The notes under the pieces are model-generated. The model made no database searches and was not told the origin of the DNA. It saw nothing but the letters and a program-made list of their open reading frames with translations. A program made the translations under genes and the position numbers. Shown here in pieces: positions 44,516 to 54,360 of a DNA stretch of 64,000 nt. This stretch comes from Corinectria fuckeliana (taxonomy: Eukaryota > Ascomycota > Sordariomycetes > Hypocreales > Nectriaceae). How positions within the stretch are numbered: the stretch's first letter is position 1; each line of letters begins with the position of its first letter. The DNA is taken from positions 124,001 to 188,000 of the forward strand of contig WPDH01000135.1 of NCBI GenBank assembly GCA_019137255.1, given 5' to 3'.

Positions 44516-46186
44516 ATGACTGCTAGCGAGCTACCTCCCCATCTACAGCGCCTGGAAAATGGAAACATCCATCTCATCGTCAAGGGCAAACCGTTCCTCA
44601 TGCTCCCCGGCGAGCTGCACAATTCATCCCTCAGCTCAGCCAAGTTCATGGGCGAAGTGTGGCCCGCGATGAAGGCACAGTCCATCAACACGCTGTGCGG
44701 ATCCGTCGCCTGGGAAGCCATCGAGCCGCAGGAAGGCCACTTCGACTTTGGCGAGCTGGACCTGGTGCTGGCCGGAGCTCGCGAGCACGACATGCACCTC
44801 GTGCTGCTATGGTTCGGAACCTACAAGAACGGCGTCTCGACGTATGCTCCGGGATGGGTCAAGCGCGACGTCAAGAGGTTCCCCCGCGTGCAGGTCCTCG
44901 AAGCGGGCGGCGTGAAGCGCACCGTGGAGATGGTGACGCCGTTGAGCAACGAAGCCTGCGAGGCGGATGGCCGAGCCTTTGCGGCTCTGATGCGCCATTT
45001 GGCCGAGGTTGATTCGGAGCACAGTACCGTGCTGATGGTGCAGGTTGAGAACGAGACTGGGCTGCTGGGCGACTCTCGTGATCGCTCGCGAAGGGCTGAC
45101 AAGGCATTCGACGAGCCCGTACCAGTCGGTTTGCTGGAGCATCTCAACAAGGCCGATGTCCATGCCCGTTTCAAGGAGCGCTTCACGGAGATTCCCGCAT
45201 CAGGTTCGCACTCTTGGGACTCTGTGTTCGGCGAGGGGACCGCTGCCAACGAAGCCTTCATGGCGCATCACATCTCTTCCTACGTCGGGCGCGTAGCAGC
45301 CGCCGGGAGCAAGGAGTACCGGATCCCGCTGTACACCAACACGTGGCTCAACTTTGACGACCCCTCTCAGCTGGACCTTAGGGAAGTCCCCGTGGTAGTA
45401 GGAGGCGGAGCGGAGGCCGGCGTCTATCCTTCTGGCGGGCCGTGTCCGCACGTGCTGGACATTTGGCGATACAATGCTCCTGCTCTGGACTTCCTAGCCC
45501 CGGACTTGTACTTTCATGATTACGAGACGGTGTGTCGGGACTACTCGGACCAGAAGAACGCGCTCTTCATTCCCGAGCAGCGGCGTGATGAGAATGGCGC
45601 CCGACGGGTCTGGCTGTCGTATGCCACCTACGGAGCCCTCGGTGCCAGTCCATTCGGAATCGACACGGGCGCCGAAGTGGTCGGCCGCGAGTTCAAGCTG
45701 CTCGCCCAGACAAAGGACCATCTCCTGGCAGCCGACCCTCAAGACCGCATGGGCTTCTTCTTCGACGAGGAGCCGTGCGACAGGGTTCCCGAACGGTGGA
45801 CCCGCGTCTTTGGCGACGTCGAGGTCATCATCGAGAGGGCATTTGTCTTTGGCAAGGCCGGTCCGGGAGGCGGGATGGTGATCCACCTCGGCCACGCAAG
45901 GTTCCTGCTGGTCGGGAGAGGCTTCAACGCCAGCTTCAAGAGCGTGCGCAAGGAGGCCACCTTTACGGGGATCCTCTGGGCGGAGGAGAAGGAGGTTGAC
46001 GAGCAGGGCCAGCTGAAGACGCTCCGGGTTCTTAATGGTGATGAGACGCGGAGCGGCGAGTTTGTCATTATGCCGAACGATGACCCGGACTATGGGGGCT
46101 TCCCGATTGCGGTGACGGTCCCGGCGCGGACGTGCATTGCTGAGGTTGAGGCGTACTGGGTTGCCGAGGGGGAGGAGGATAGGTAG
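44516..46186 (+). CDS. GH42/GH35-like beta-galactosidase (DUF5597-type)
   Basis: Retaining glycoside hydrolase of clan GH-A, intronless, 556 residues. Features: an N-terminal TIM barrel starting KGKPFLMLPGELHNSS, NTLCGSVAWEAIEPQEGHFDF as in GH35/GH42 barrels, the acid/base Glu in VENETG (about E180, preceded by Asn), and a candidate nucleophile Glu in FIPEQRRD. The last 150 residues form a beta-rich C-terminal domain of the DUF5597 sort (GGMVIHLGHARFLLVGRGFN). There is no signal peptide, so it is probably cytosolic and acts on imported oligosaccharides. High GC codon use. It converges on the PKS with 462 bp between stops. Beta-galactosidase is by family; other beta-glycosides are possible. 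Confidence 0.87.
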   Translation: MTASELPPHLQRLENGNIHLIVKGKPFLMLPGELHNSSLSSAKFMGEVWPAMKAQSINTLCGSVAWEAIEPQEGHFDFGELDLVLAGAREHDMHLVLLWFGTYKNGVSTYAPGWVKRDVKRFPRVQVLEAGGVKRTVEMVTPLSNEACEADGRAFAALMRHLAEVDSEHSTVLMVQVENETGLLGDSRDRSRRADKAFDEPVPVGLLEHLNKADVHARFKERFTEIPASGSHSWDSVFGEGTAANEAFMAHHISSYVGRVAAAGSKEYRIPLYTNTWLNFDDPSQLDLREVPVVVGGGAEAGVYPSGGPCPHVLDIWRYNAPALDFLAPDLYFHDYETVCRDYSDQKNALFIPEQRRDENGARRVWLSYATYGALGASPFGIDTGAEVVGREFKLLAQTKDHLLAADPQDRMGFFFDEEPCDRVPERWTRVFGDVEVIIERAFVFGKAGPGGGMVIHLGHARFLLVGRGFNASFKSVRKEATFTGILWAEEKEVDEQGQLKTLRVLNGDETRSGEFVIMPNDDPDYGGFPIAVTVPARTCIAEVEAYWVAEGEEDR

Positions 46187-46648
46187 AGGAAAGACTGTTG
46201 AGAAGTTCTCGTAAAAGGTAGAGAGCTGCTTATATTACAGCCTTGAGTTGGTAGTGGTCTAAAGTCTTGTCTTGCCATGTCACTTCCTCATTGAAATTTA
46301 CGTGTTTTTCTTTTTAATTAACCATCAATTTTGAAGAGTAATAGACCTGAAGGTACCTGCTGGGTTGGATCGTCGAGGCCCCCACCTCTTCAATGAACCC
46401 GTCGAGTAAGGCCAGATGCAACTCTGAAGAGAAGTATCTAAGTAAAGAGTATCCAAGTAGGAAATATGAGGAGGAAAAAGGAAAAAAAGAAAGGCTGAAA
46501 AAAAGTAATAAGTATAGGTAAGAAACAGAAATCCACGCTGTGCCACTCCAGTTATTATAGACAAAAGAGATGCTCCATCCAAATCTTCTCTCGTCTCTCA
46601 TTTCTCCTCTTCCAACTTCATTTATCTTCATTTTCATTCCCCCTCTAC
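46187..46648. terminator. Convergent 3' intergenic region
   Basis: 462 bp between the stops of the GH gene and the PKS. AT-rich, with polypurine and polypyrimidine tracts (46470-46510). Expected to hold both 3'UTRs; no gene. Confidence 0.4.
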
Positions 46649-49072
46649 TTAGACCAGCCCCTTTCGGAGAATAGGGGCAAGGATCGGCTTGCCGGATCGG
46701 TACGACTCGCGAAGGAAGAACTCGACCATGACATCGAGACCCAGCTCAGACGCCTCGTCCAGCCACTTCTCCACGCCCCAGTGCTTCAGCGGGATGCCGA
46801 GCTTCTCGGTGTAGTAGGCGTGCAGCTCGCTGGGCTTGACCTTGACCTCCTGGCAGTAGTTGATGATGCGCAGGGGGTTCTCGGGCACGCCGGGCTTGGC
46901 GTCGGCGGCGAGGATGGCGGTGGTGACCATGCCCTCGGCCACCTCGGCCACCTCGATGATGTCCAGGTCGCCGTCGACGACCGTCTCGTCCATCTGCGGC
47001 ACTGCCCTCATGGCCTTGCAGTACTTGTTGAGCACAGTCACCAGGTCCGTCTCGGGCGCGCCCTCGCCGACGATGTTGACGGCGCGGTGGATGTAGCAGG
47101 GCAGGCCGTGGCGGGCGGCGACGGCCTCGAGGAACATCTCGCCGGCCCACTTGGACGAGGCGTAGCCGCGGACGCCGTCGGACGGCGGCGTGATGTGCGA
47201 GGCCGACGTCTCGGGCAGGGCCTTGACCTTGTCGGGCGAGAACAGGGCCACGGCGGCCGTCGACACGAAGTTGACGGGCACGCGGCGCTCCAGCGCCATC
47301 TCGACGAGCACGCGCAGCGACACGACGTTGGTCTGGCGCAGGGCGGGATACGACTTGAGGAAGGACACGTCGGCGCCGTTGTGGATGATGGCGTCGGCCG
47401 AGCGCGCGAGCATGGCGAAGTCGGCCTCGGAGAGCCCCAGCCGCTCGTCGGTGAGGTTTCCCGAGAACTCGACGATCTTGGGGTCGCGGATGCCGACGTG
47501 GCGCGGCTGGCCGTTGCTGTCGGGGCGGATGGCGATGCAGTTGACCGTCTTGACGCGCGAGTCGGCGAGCAGCCCGCGGAGGACGTGCTTGCCGAGGAAC
47601 CCGGTGCTGCCGGTGAGCACCACCGAGAGGCCGTCCCGCTTGCCGGAGGTGCTGGTGCTGGGGAGGCCGTTGACGAGGCTGGCGGTGGCGGGGCCGTTGG
47701 CGTCCTCGTTGATGAGGCGCGTGACGCGGGTGACGAGGCCGTTGATGTCGGCGTTGACGTCGGCGTTGACGAGCTCGTCGAGAGAGCCGTCGTCGTGCTC
47801 GCTGGTGTATCCGCTGTCGTGGCCGCTTTTGCCCGTCGTCTTGCCGTCGTACACCGGGAGGCCCTCGACGAGACCCTCGATCTCCTTCTCCCAGTCGATG
47901 GCCGAGTTGGCCAGCACCGCAGCCACCTCACCGGGCGCCTGGGCCTTGTCCTCCTCGGCCGCACCGGCCAGACGGGCCAGGACGCCCCGGGCAATGTCGC
48001 GGAGCGTGGCGTCGCTGAGGATCTTCAGCACCGGCACGTCGACGCCCACCTCTTTCATGAACCACGACCGCACCTGCACCGCCACCAGCGAGTCGATGCC
48101 GAGGTTCATCAGCGGCGACTGGCGGTCGATGGCGTCGCCGTCCATGTGCAGCAGCCGGCCGAGGAGCCCGACGGCGCCCGTCTCGAGCAGGTCCAGCGCC
48201 GCGGCCTCGTCCCCGGCCGCCACCGCGATCTGCTCCTTCAGACTGCCACCGGCCGCGCCGCCGCCGCCGGCCGCCGCCTCCACGGCCTCGGCGACGAAGT
48301 AGTGCGCGAACCGCGGGTTGCGCTGCCACACGGTCCCGTCGGGCGTCAGGCGCGCGAAGCCGGTGGTGACCTCGACGTCGGCGCCGGACCCCGGGCGGCC
48401 GGCGTGCACGGCCTCGGCGAACATGGCGCGGAAGTCGCCCTCGGACACGGTCATGTTGCGGAACTTGTTGAGCAGCAGGTCGTACTGGTCGGTCGAGCGC
48501 ATGACGTAGCCGACGCCGAGCAGCATGGCGATGTGCACGACGGACCCGGCGACTCCGCGGCGGCGACGCTGATGCGCCAGCGTCGTCATGAACTGGTTGG
48601 CGGCGTTGTAGTTGGCCTGGCCGCTGTTGCCCATGATGCTGGCCACCGACGAAAACAGGATGAAGAAGTCGAGGTCGTCGGCGTAGAAGACCTCGTCCAG
48701 GTGCCGGCTGCCGAGCACCTTGGGCCGCGCCGTGGCCTGGAAGTCCTCCCAGCTCATGTTCTCGAAGAGCCGGTCGCGAAGCACCATGGCGCCGTTGGCC
48801 ACACCGCCGACGGGGGGCATCGTGGCCTTGATCTCGGCCGCCACCCGCACCAGCGCGTCCTTGTCGGTGATGTCCAGCGGGATGGCCCGGAGCTCGGCGC
48901 CCTGGCGGTGCAGCTGCTGGACGACGACGGGGTCGACCTTGGGGTTGCGGCTGGTGACGACGACGTGGCGCGCGCCGTGCTGCACCATGAAGTCGCAGAG
49001 GGACATGCCGACGTCGCCCGTGAGGCCGACCAGGAGGTACGTCTTGTCGGCCGAGAACATGCCCGTGGTGTC
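46649..49072 (-). CDS. C-terminal part (KR-ACP-R) of the HR-PKS, cut off by a retrotransposon
   Basis: The downstream third of the polyketide synthase, about 807 codons. It starts inside the ketoreductase: the NADPH-binding GLTGDVGMSLCDFMV, the catalytic FSSVASIMGNSGQANYNAAN, then the ACP with LGIDSLVAVQ (phosphopantetheine Ser), a Gly/Ala-rich linker, and a terminal thioester-reductase (R) domain with STGFLGKHVLRGLL and the catalytic YASSKWAGE. An R domain releases the chain reductively as aldehyde or alcohol, so no thioesterase is needed. The true upstream exon is on the other side of the copia element (54361-60289). An ATG at 49084 inside the LTR could open this frame, but it has no known promoter. 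Coding character is intact up to the insertion point, so the damage seems to be the insertion alone. Confidence 0.88.
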   Translation of the reverse strand, partial: DTTGMFSADKTYLLVGLTGDVGMSLCDFMVQHGARHVVVTSRNPKVDPVVVQQLHRQGAELRAIPLDITDKDALVRVAAEIKATMPPVGGVANGAMVLRDRLFENMSWEDFQATARPKVLGSRHLDEVFYADDLDFFILFSSVASIMGNSGQANYNAANQFMTTLAHQRRRRGVAGSVVHIAMLLGVGYVMRSTDQYDLLLNKFRNMTVSEGDFRAMFAEAVHAGRPGSGADVEVTTGFARLTPDGTVWQRNPRFAHYFVAEAVEAAAGGGGAAGGSLKEQIAVAAGDEAAALDLLETGAVGLLGRLLHMDGDAIDRQSPLMNLGIDSLVAVQVRSWFMKEVGVDVPVLKILSDATLRDIARGVLARLAGAAEEDKAQAPGEVAAVLANSAIDWEKEIEGLVEGLPVYDGKTTGKSGHDSGYTSEHDDGSLDELVNADVNADINGLVTRVTRLINEDANGPATASLVNGLPSTSTSGKRDGLSVVLTGSTGFLGKHVLRGLLADSRVKTVNCIAIRPDSNGQPRHVGIRDPKIVEFSGNLTDERLGLSEADFAMLARSADAIIHNGADVSFLKSYPALRQTNVVSLRVLVEMALERRVPVNFVSTAAVALFSPDKVKALPETSASHITPPSDGVRGYASSKWAGEMFLEAVAARHGLPCYIHRAVNIVGEGAPETDLVTVLNKYCKAMRAVPQMDETVVDGDLDIIEVAEVAEGMVTTAILAADAKPGVPENPLRIINYCQEVKVKPSELHAYYTEKLGIPLKHWGVEKWLDEASELGLDVMVEFFLRESYRSGKPILAPILRKGLV
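49068..49072. repeat. Target-site duplication, left copy (GTGTC)
   Basis: GTGTC directly abuts the TG start of the left LTR and is repeated directly after the CA end of the right LTR. Confidence 0.9.
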
Positions 49073-49186
49073 TGTTGTTGGCAATAATGCTGTAGGATTG
49101 ATCTATCTGACTAGCTAGCTCTAAGGGGGCGGTATTATGGGCCTTAGGTGCCCTAGGTGGTGGCCTCAGGCCACCACCCCTTAATA
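49073..49186 (-). repeat. Copia 3' LTR (left), 114 bp
   Basis: Same length as the right copy and aligns without gaps; seven differences, all transitions. Contains a 10-bp perfect inverted repeat (GGTGGTGGCC TCA GGCCACCACC) at 49156-49178. The edge has decayed from CAACA to TAATA. Confidence 0.92.
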
Positions 49187-49559
49187 CCACCCCACAGCTA
49201 AGGGAACCCACAAACAAGTAATGTATTTATAAGCCTTTTTCCATATCAAATTGACTAATTCCTTAGTGTTTTATATATCCTAGGCATCTAGCTTCTACAT
49301 CCGGAGTTATACTATAAATCTCTTATGGGTTATATACCTTAGCGCCTTTATTAGCCCGTCTGTGATCATCTTGTCTATATAGATCTGCTAAAGGTTAAAA
49401 TAGCCTTCCTTAGTGTGTTGGATAACCTATTTGAAGCGTATATTAATATAATATGTTCTCGCTGTGTTTCTCTTATTTAATACAGCTAGTCTCACGTTCT
49501 AGCTGTCTGTGAATAGTACACAGGGCTTAGGCTGCTTTAGCCTGGCTTTCTTAATTAAC

Positions 49560-49830
49560 TATAATATCTATAAAGCTGATATTCCTACTAGGGTTAGGTT
49601 TATAAACTCTACCTCTGTTAACAAGATCACTATAATAGTCTGCCTCTTTAATTTCTAAAGAACTAGTCTGTTACTAACAAATATAATATACCCTACGGTT
49701 AAGTAATATATTATATAGTTATCTGCGAAGGAAGCATCTACGTATACTCAGAGCTTTAGGTTTCTAATATTATATTTGCCGCCTAGTATAAGAGCTAGAT
49801 AAGGTATGCTATAGAGGTAGCAGAAGAGGT
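49560..49830 (-). pseudogene. Copia RNase H remnant
   Basis: Minus strand reads LRVYVDASFADNY, then YIIFVSNRLVL, then KLKRQTIIV and LTEVEFI, matching the copia RNase H pattern (D..A.D, stretch before KSKRQ, S.TEAEY) with stops and transitions. Confidence 0.75.
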
Positions 49831-50179
49831 GTTTTATTACTTTCTTATAATGCTTAGTAGGGCCTGTATTAGCCTTATATATCTTCTAGGTTGTAAATAT
49901 AATATCAGGCCTTATACCTATTAATAGATAGTTAAGACTTTCTGTTCTTTTAAGCTACTAGGTCTATAGTATAATAACTTTATTATCCTTCTAGTTGCCT
50001 AGGATTTTATACTTAGGCGGCTATAATATCTTCGCTAGCTTAAGATACCCTATAGTGAATTTTTTAATAATCTTCTTAGTATAGCATTCCTAATAAATAT
50101 AGATATAATAGTTATTTCTCTTTCTGATAATCTAAAGGCCTAAAAAGTCCTTTATTTCTCCTAGAGCCTTAATCTTAAA

Positions 50180-50900
50180 TAACCTGCTAATCTTATCTAT
50201 AATAGTATTAACCTTTTTCTTTATCTAGGCAGCTATAACCATATCATTTATATAGAGGATTAACAGTATGTTATCCTCACGCTTAAAGATATAGACCTCT
50301 AATACTAAGGACTTAAAGCTTATTAAGGTAAGCTCTTAGGTAGCTGTAGAGAACCACTAGGCTGGGGAGATTAGGAGGCTATAAAGAGCTTTATTAAGAA
50401 GGCAAACTCAGTCTATACTATCTTTAAAGCTATATAGCTACTTAATATAGATCTTTTTCTTTACTACTGTGTTTAGGAATACTATAGTAATATCACACTA
50501 AGCTGTTTTATAGTCTAAGATAGCTATAAGTAAGCAGAATAATCTCACAGAGGCTATATATACTACTACTATATAAAGCTCTCTAACAGTATAATTATTA
50601 TCTTACTCTTAGTCTCCTTAGACTACCTATCAGGCTCTTATATAAGGGTCTTTATCAGCAGGGTATTTTATATTATAGACCTATTTTCTATTAAGAACTT
50701 AAGCCTCTTATGGTCTCTCTATAAGGTCCCACACAGTCTTGCTAATAAGGCTGTTATATTGCTTTTTCTTAGCTAGTCTCTAGACTTTTATATAGTTCTT
50801 ATGTTTCTGGGCTTACTTTTAGGTCTTTAGGGCTATGATTTTATCTAGCATAATTTCACATGCCTTTAGTAATATAAATATAACATACTAGACTTTCTTA
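50180..50900 (-). pseudogene. Copia reverse transcriptase remnant
   Basis: Minus strand at 50220-50300 reads VYIFKREDNILLILYINDMV, the copia palm motif (family YVDDM; here the first Asp reads Asn through a G-to-A change). The segment YRKYNIKYPADK-like text upstream (about 50660) fits the start of RT. Several stops. Confidence 0.75.
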
Positions 50901-51439
50901 ATAATCTCATCTTACTCTCTATATATCTTAGTAGGTATAGTTAGGCTGTTATGTATCTTTTAGTAGTTAGGTTAGCTCTAATTTCATATAGTATAATTAG
51001 AGGGCTTAGAAGGGGCTTTCTTTTAGTATTACCTTTTCTCTCTCTAAGGTTAGGGCTTAGAAACAGGCTTAGTGCCTAGGATCTTAGTCGGGGGGTCTTA
51101 TAGGGTCTTAAAGGTATTTTCAAAGCTGCCTAGCATGTTAGGGAATAGTGTTTCTGCCTTAAGGATATTATTATCAGTCTGTCTGTGAGGGGAGGCACTA
51201 GAAGATAAAGTTATCCTTCTCTAGGCCTCTTATAGTTTTATAGTAGCTTTAGGCTTATTAGCTAACTTCTGTTATATCTCTAGCTTAGTAATAGTCTTCT
51301 GCTGCTTTTTATGGACTTCTTTAGGTCCTGTAGTAATATAGCCTTTAATAAAGATTATATAGCTGTCTTCTAAGATCTCTAGGTTAATTAGTATAGCCTT
51401 AAGCTCTAGGATATCCTCTAGGCCTTTCTTATCTCTATA

Positions 51440-52200
51440 GATCTCTCTAAATCTAACATCTTAGGCTCTTATAACCCTCTCTTTATTAGGAAGCCAGACC
51501 TTATAGATATATCTCTTTATACCTTCTATACCTACTAGAAATCCCTTCTAAGCTTATAAAGTTATCTTTTCTGATCTAACTCTTCTCTAGTCTAGAACGT
51601 ATATATAGGCAATATATCCTTACATTCTAATATGCTTAAGGTAGGGTATATAAGGCATATTAATAATCTAGAACATCTTCTAGATTAGGGCTTTATTATT
51701 CTTATTAGTAAAAGTAGGGAGTTAGTTATTAATGTAAATGCTTGCTTTAATATAAAGCGGCTATAACAGCTTTAGCAGCTTAGTATTAATACACACAGCT
51801 TAGGCTCCTTTAATTAGGGCTCTACTAGCTCTCTTAATATGGCTGTTTTGTTCTAGTGTATAAAGAGCGCTAAATCTTATACTAATACCTTCCTCTAAGG
51901 CCTAGCTCTTAATCTTTCTGCTTTTAAACTCTAAGGTATTATTAAAGTAGAGCATCTTAACCTTATGCTTAGCGCTTATATTTTCTATAGTCTTCTTCTA
52001 CCTTTTAATCTTAGGTAAAGCCTAGTCTCTTATCTAAAGCGGAATATACTAGTAGAAGCCTATAGTAATATCAATTCTGTGAAAGCTATAGTAGTAGCCC
52101 TTAAGGCCCTATAGGGTCAGCTTAATAATATCCTAGAAAATATAGTCTAGGAAGACTAAGATCTTAACTAGAGGGGTCCTACTAACTATCTTGTTAGTCT
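51440..52200 (-). pseudogene. Copia integrase remnant
   Basis: Minus strand near 51480-51560 reads KGFLVGIEGIKRYIYKVWLP followed by KERVIRA*DVRF, the conserved C-terminal copia integrase signature; farther upstream the core (QDIIKLTL, then LYTLKQNSYIKRA) corresponds to the catalytic region before the NG.AER motif. Multiple stops. Confidence 0.75.
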
Positions 52201-54213
52201 TAGCTAGGTGATAAGTCTTATAATAGAATCCCTTTAATATAGCAGTATTAATATAGATGCTTGCGTCCTAACAGGCTCTAAGGATTTTATTAGGGCTAGT
52301 ATAAGCTAGCTGGCGGTGTATAATGCTATATTTAACAGCCTTAGTAGATATATTCTTTAGCAGGGCTGTAAAGTTATAAAAGCCTTAAGGCTTTTTACAC
52401 TTTAAGATAGTAACATTATAGCGCTAGATCACATCACAGACCTTCTACCTTATTACTTTAACAGTTATAATATTTATATACCTGTTAATAATTATATCTT
52501 TTCTCTTAAGGACTCCCAGGCTAAGCATATTTATTACTCCCTTAGGGTAATAGTAGACTCCTTCTAAGGATAGAGATCCTTAGGCTATAATAATCTTAAT
52601 ATTATCTTAGCCACAGATATAAAGATCTCTACTATTGCTTATAGTTATCTGTCTATAGCTTTTAGCTTTAGTAAAGAAGGTAAACCACTTCTTATTATTA
52701 AAGTAGTAGTTTAAGCACTCAGAATTAATAATTATATTATTCTAGAATGCTTCTTCTATCACTAAGAGGGTTACTTCCTTATAGGTAGTCTAAGATGCTA
52801 TTATCTAGCTAAATAGTGTTATACTAGCGAAGTTAGCTCTTACTATCTTAATAAATATATTTCTTTAGGCTGGTATGTTTATACCTTAGGCTCTAGCTTA
52901 CCTTTTAAGCTCTGGGTATTTCTTCTAGTATTTATCTGCTCTATGATGCCTTTTAGCCTTTAAGAGAGGGTAGTCTATATATAGGAGGTTACTATTCTTG
53001 TCCTTAGTGTCTATAGAAGCCTGTGATATCTTTAAGTTGCCCTAGAGTGCCTAAGAAGGCTAGTTTCTTTATAAATCTATTATAAAGTTAGTACTATTAT
53101 TCTTTTTAGTATTAGCTTGCCTTATTAGGAAATTAATAACTTTTAACTTTATAATCTTATTATCTCTTTTAAGGTTATATATCTAGTTATTATACTAGAT
53201 CTTATTTAACCTTTTAATCCTGTTTAGTGTTATAGTGATAAAAACCTCTTCTAGGACTATAATCTTACTTCTAATATATCTCTATATAAAGTAAAGCTTC
53301 TTATTAAAAGTAGTAAGTAAGATAAATTCCTCTCTGTTAAGCTTAAAGAATATTAATAGAAGGTTATAAAGAGTATCTTCTAGGGCTAGGCAGACTATCT
53401 TTCTAATAAACCTATACGTCTAAGCTGCTATATAAGTATTATAATCCTATCTAGCTTAAGATAGCTTTCTTAAGACCTTAAATAATAGATAGTTAATTAG
53501 AAAGCCTCTTATATGTATATTCTTTATCCTAAAGGCTTATATCTTTATATCTATTATACTTTCCTCTAGTTTACTATTAGCCTTAATAAACTTCTCTAGA
53601 CTAAGCATCTATAAGTTTAGTATTAGCTTAATCTTTTATTTATCCTAGTCTTTTATTATCTTAAGCTTCTCTATTATTAGAGCGTAAGATATAAAGCCTA
53701 ACTAGCTTTACAGCCTGTTAGGGTTAAATAGACTTATTTCTTTTCTAACTAGAGATACTCTTAATAGTTAAGATCCTTATATTAAAGTCTTAGCAAATAT
53801 TATTAAGATTTCGCTTTAAATTAGGGTTTTTTATATGTAAGAGGGCTTATATAACCTTTAGTATCTGCTTTATAGAGTTATATAATTCTAATTACTAGAA
53901 CTATATATAATTTAACATAAAGTTAGTTAGAATAGACTGAAATTTTAAGGGTTAATAGATTTGATATTAATTATCTTATATATAAAGTCTTAGACCTAGC
54001 TAGTAACTAAGTGTTATTATAGATTAATTACTACTTACAGAGTAGCTCTTCTATAGGTATATAAGGATTTAAGGTCTAATAACTTATCCCTATCTAGGTG
54101 TATTACTTTAATTCAGCCTATCTGAGTCCTAAAGTGATCCACTTCCGCTTAAAGTTACATTAAAAGAAAGGTAAGAGTGTAAAGAATCTCAGGGAGATAT
54201 TTTTCTCTAAATT

Positions 54214-54246
54214 GCGCGTGGTTTCGCGCGCGAGGGGCTCATAACC
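54214..54246 (-). other. Primer-binding site: complement of the initiator tRNA-Met 5' half
   Basis: Immediately inside the 5' (right) LTR the minus strand reads GGTTATGAGCCCC, complementary to the conserved initiator-tRNA anticodon arm GGGGCTCATAACC; the plus-strand match continues into the D-arm side (GCGCGCG and GTGG). Copia-type elements are known to prime with a cleaved initiator tRNA half. The block is GC-rich within an AT-rich element. Confidence 0.8.
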
Positions 54247-54360
54247 TGTTGTTGGCAATAATACTGTAGGATTGATCTATCTGACTAGCTAGCTCCAAGG
54301 GGGCGGCGTTGTGGGCCTTAGGTGCCCTAGGTGGTGGCCTCAGGCCACCACCCCTCAACA
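54247..54360 (-). repeat. Copia 5' LTR (right), 114 bp
   Basis: Starts TGTTGTTGGC and ends CAACA on the plus strand; same inverted repeat as the left copy. This copy is less mutated (it keeps the C or G state at most of the differing sites). The PKS frame runs about 10 codons into it before a stop at 54327. Confidence 0.92.

Larger units (their letters stand above)
49073..54360 (-). mobile_element. Ty1/copia LTR retrotransposon, RIP-mutated, inserted in the PKS
   Basis: A 5288-bp element bounded by TG...CA, with 114-bp LTRs and a 5-bp target-site duplication. Sense is minus: the primer-binding site abuts the right LTR and a G-rich tract (GTGGGGTGG) abuts the left one. Reading the minus strand, the order is gag-like region, integrase, reverse transcriptase, RNase H, which is diagnostic for Ty1/copia rather than Ty3. 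Recognisable pieces are listed separately. The interior is very AT-rich and stops are frequent, many where the family has Gln or Trp, as expected from C-to-T change by RIP. No intact ORF remains, so the copy cannot move by itself. It lies in the same orientation as the PKS. Confidence 0.93.

Noticed and set aside
46781..49087. Long plus-strand open frame (768 codons) opposite the PKS C-terminal half
   Set aside because: Antisense shadow of GC-rich PKS codons; the translation is a low-complexity mix of Val, Gly, Asp and His without family motifs.
49073..54360. Ty3/gypsy assignment for the element
   Set aside because: Integrase remnants lie upstream of the reverse transcriptase in the element's sense direction, and the primer is an internal initiator-tRNA half; both fit copia.
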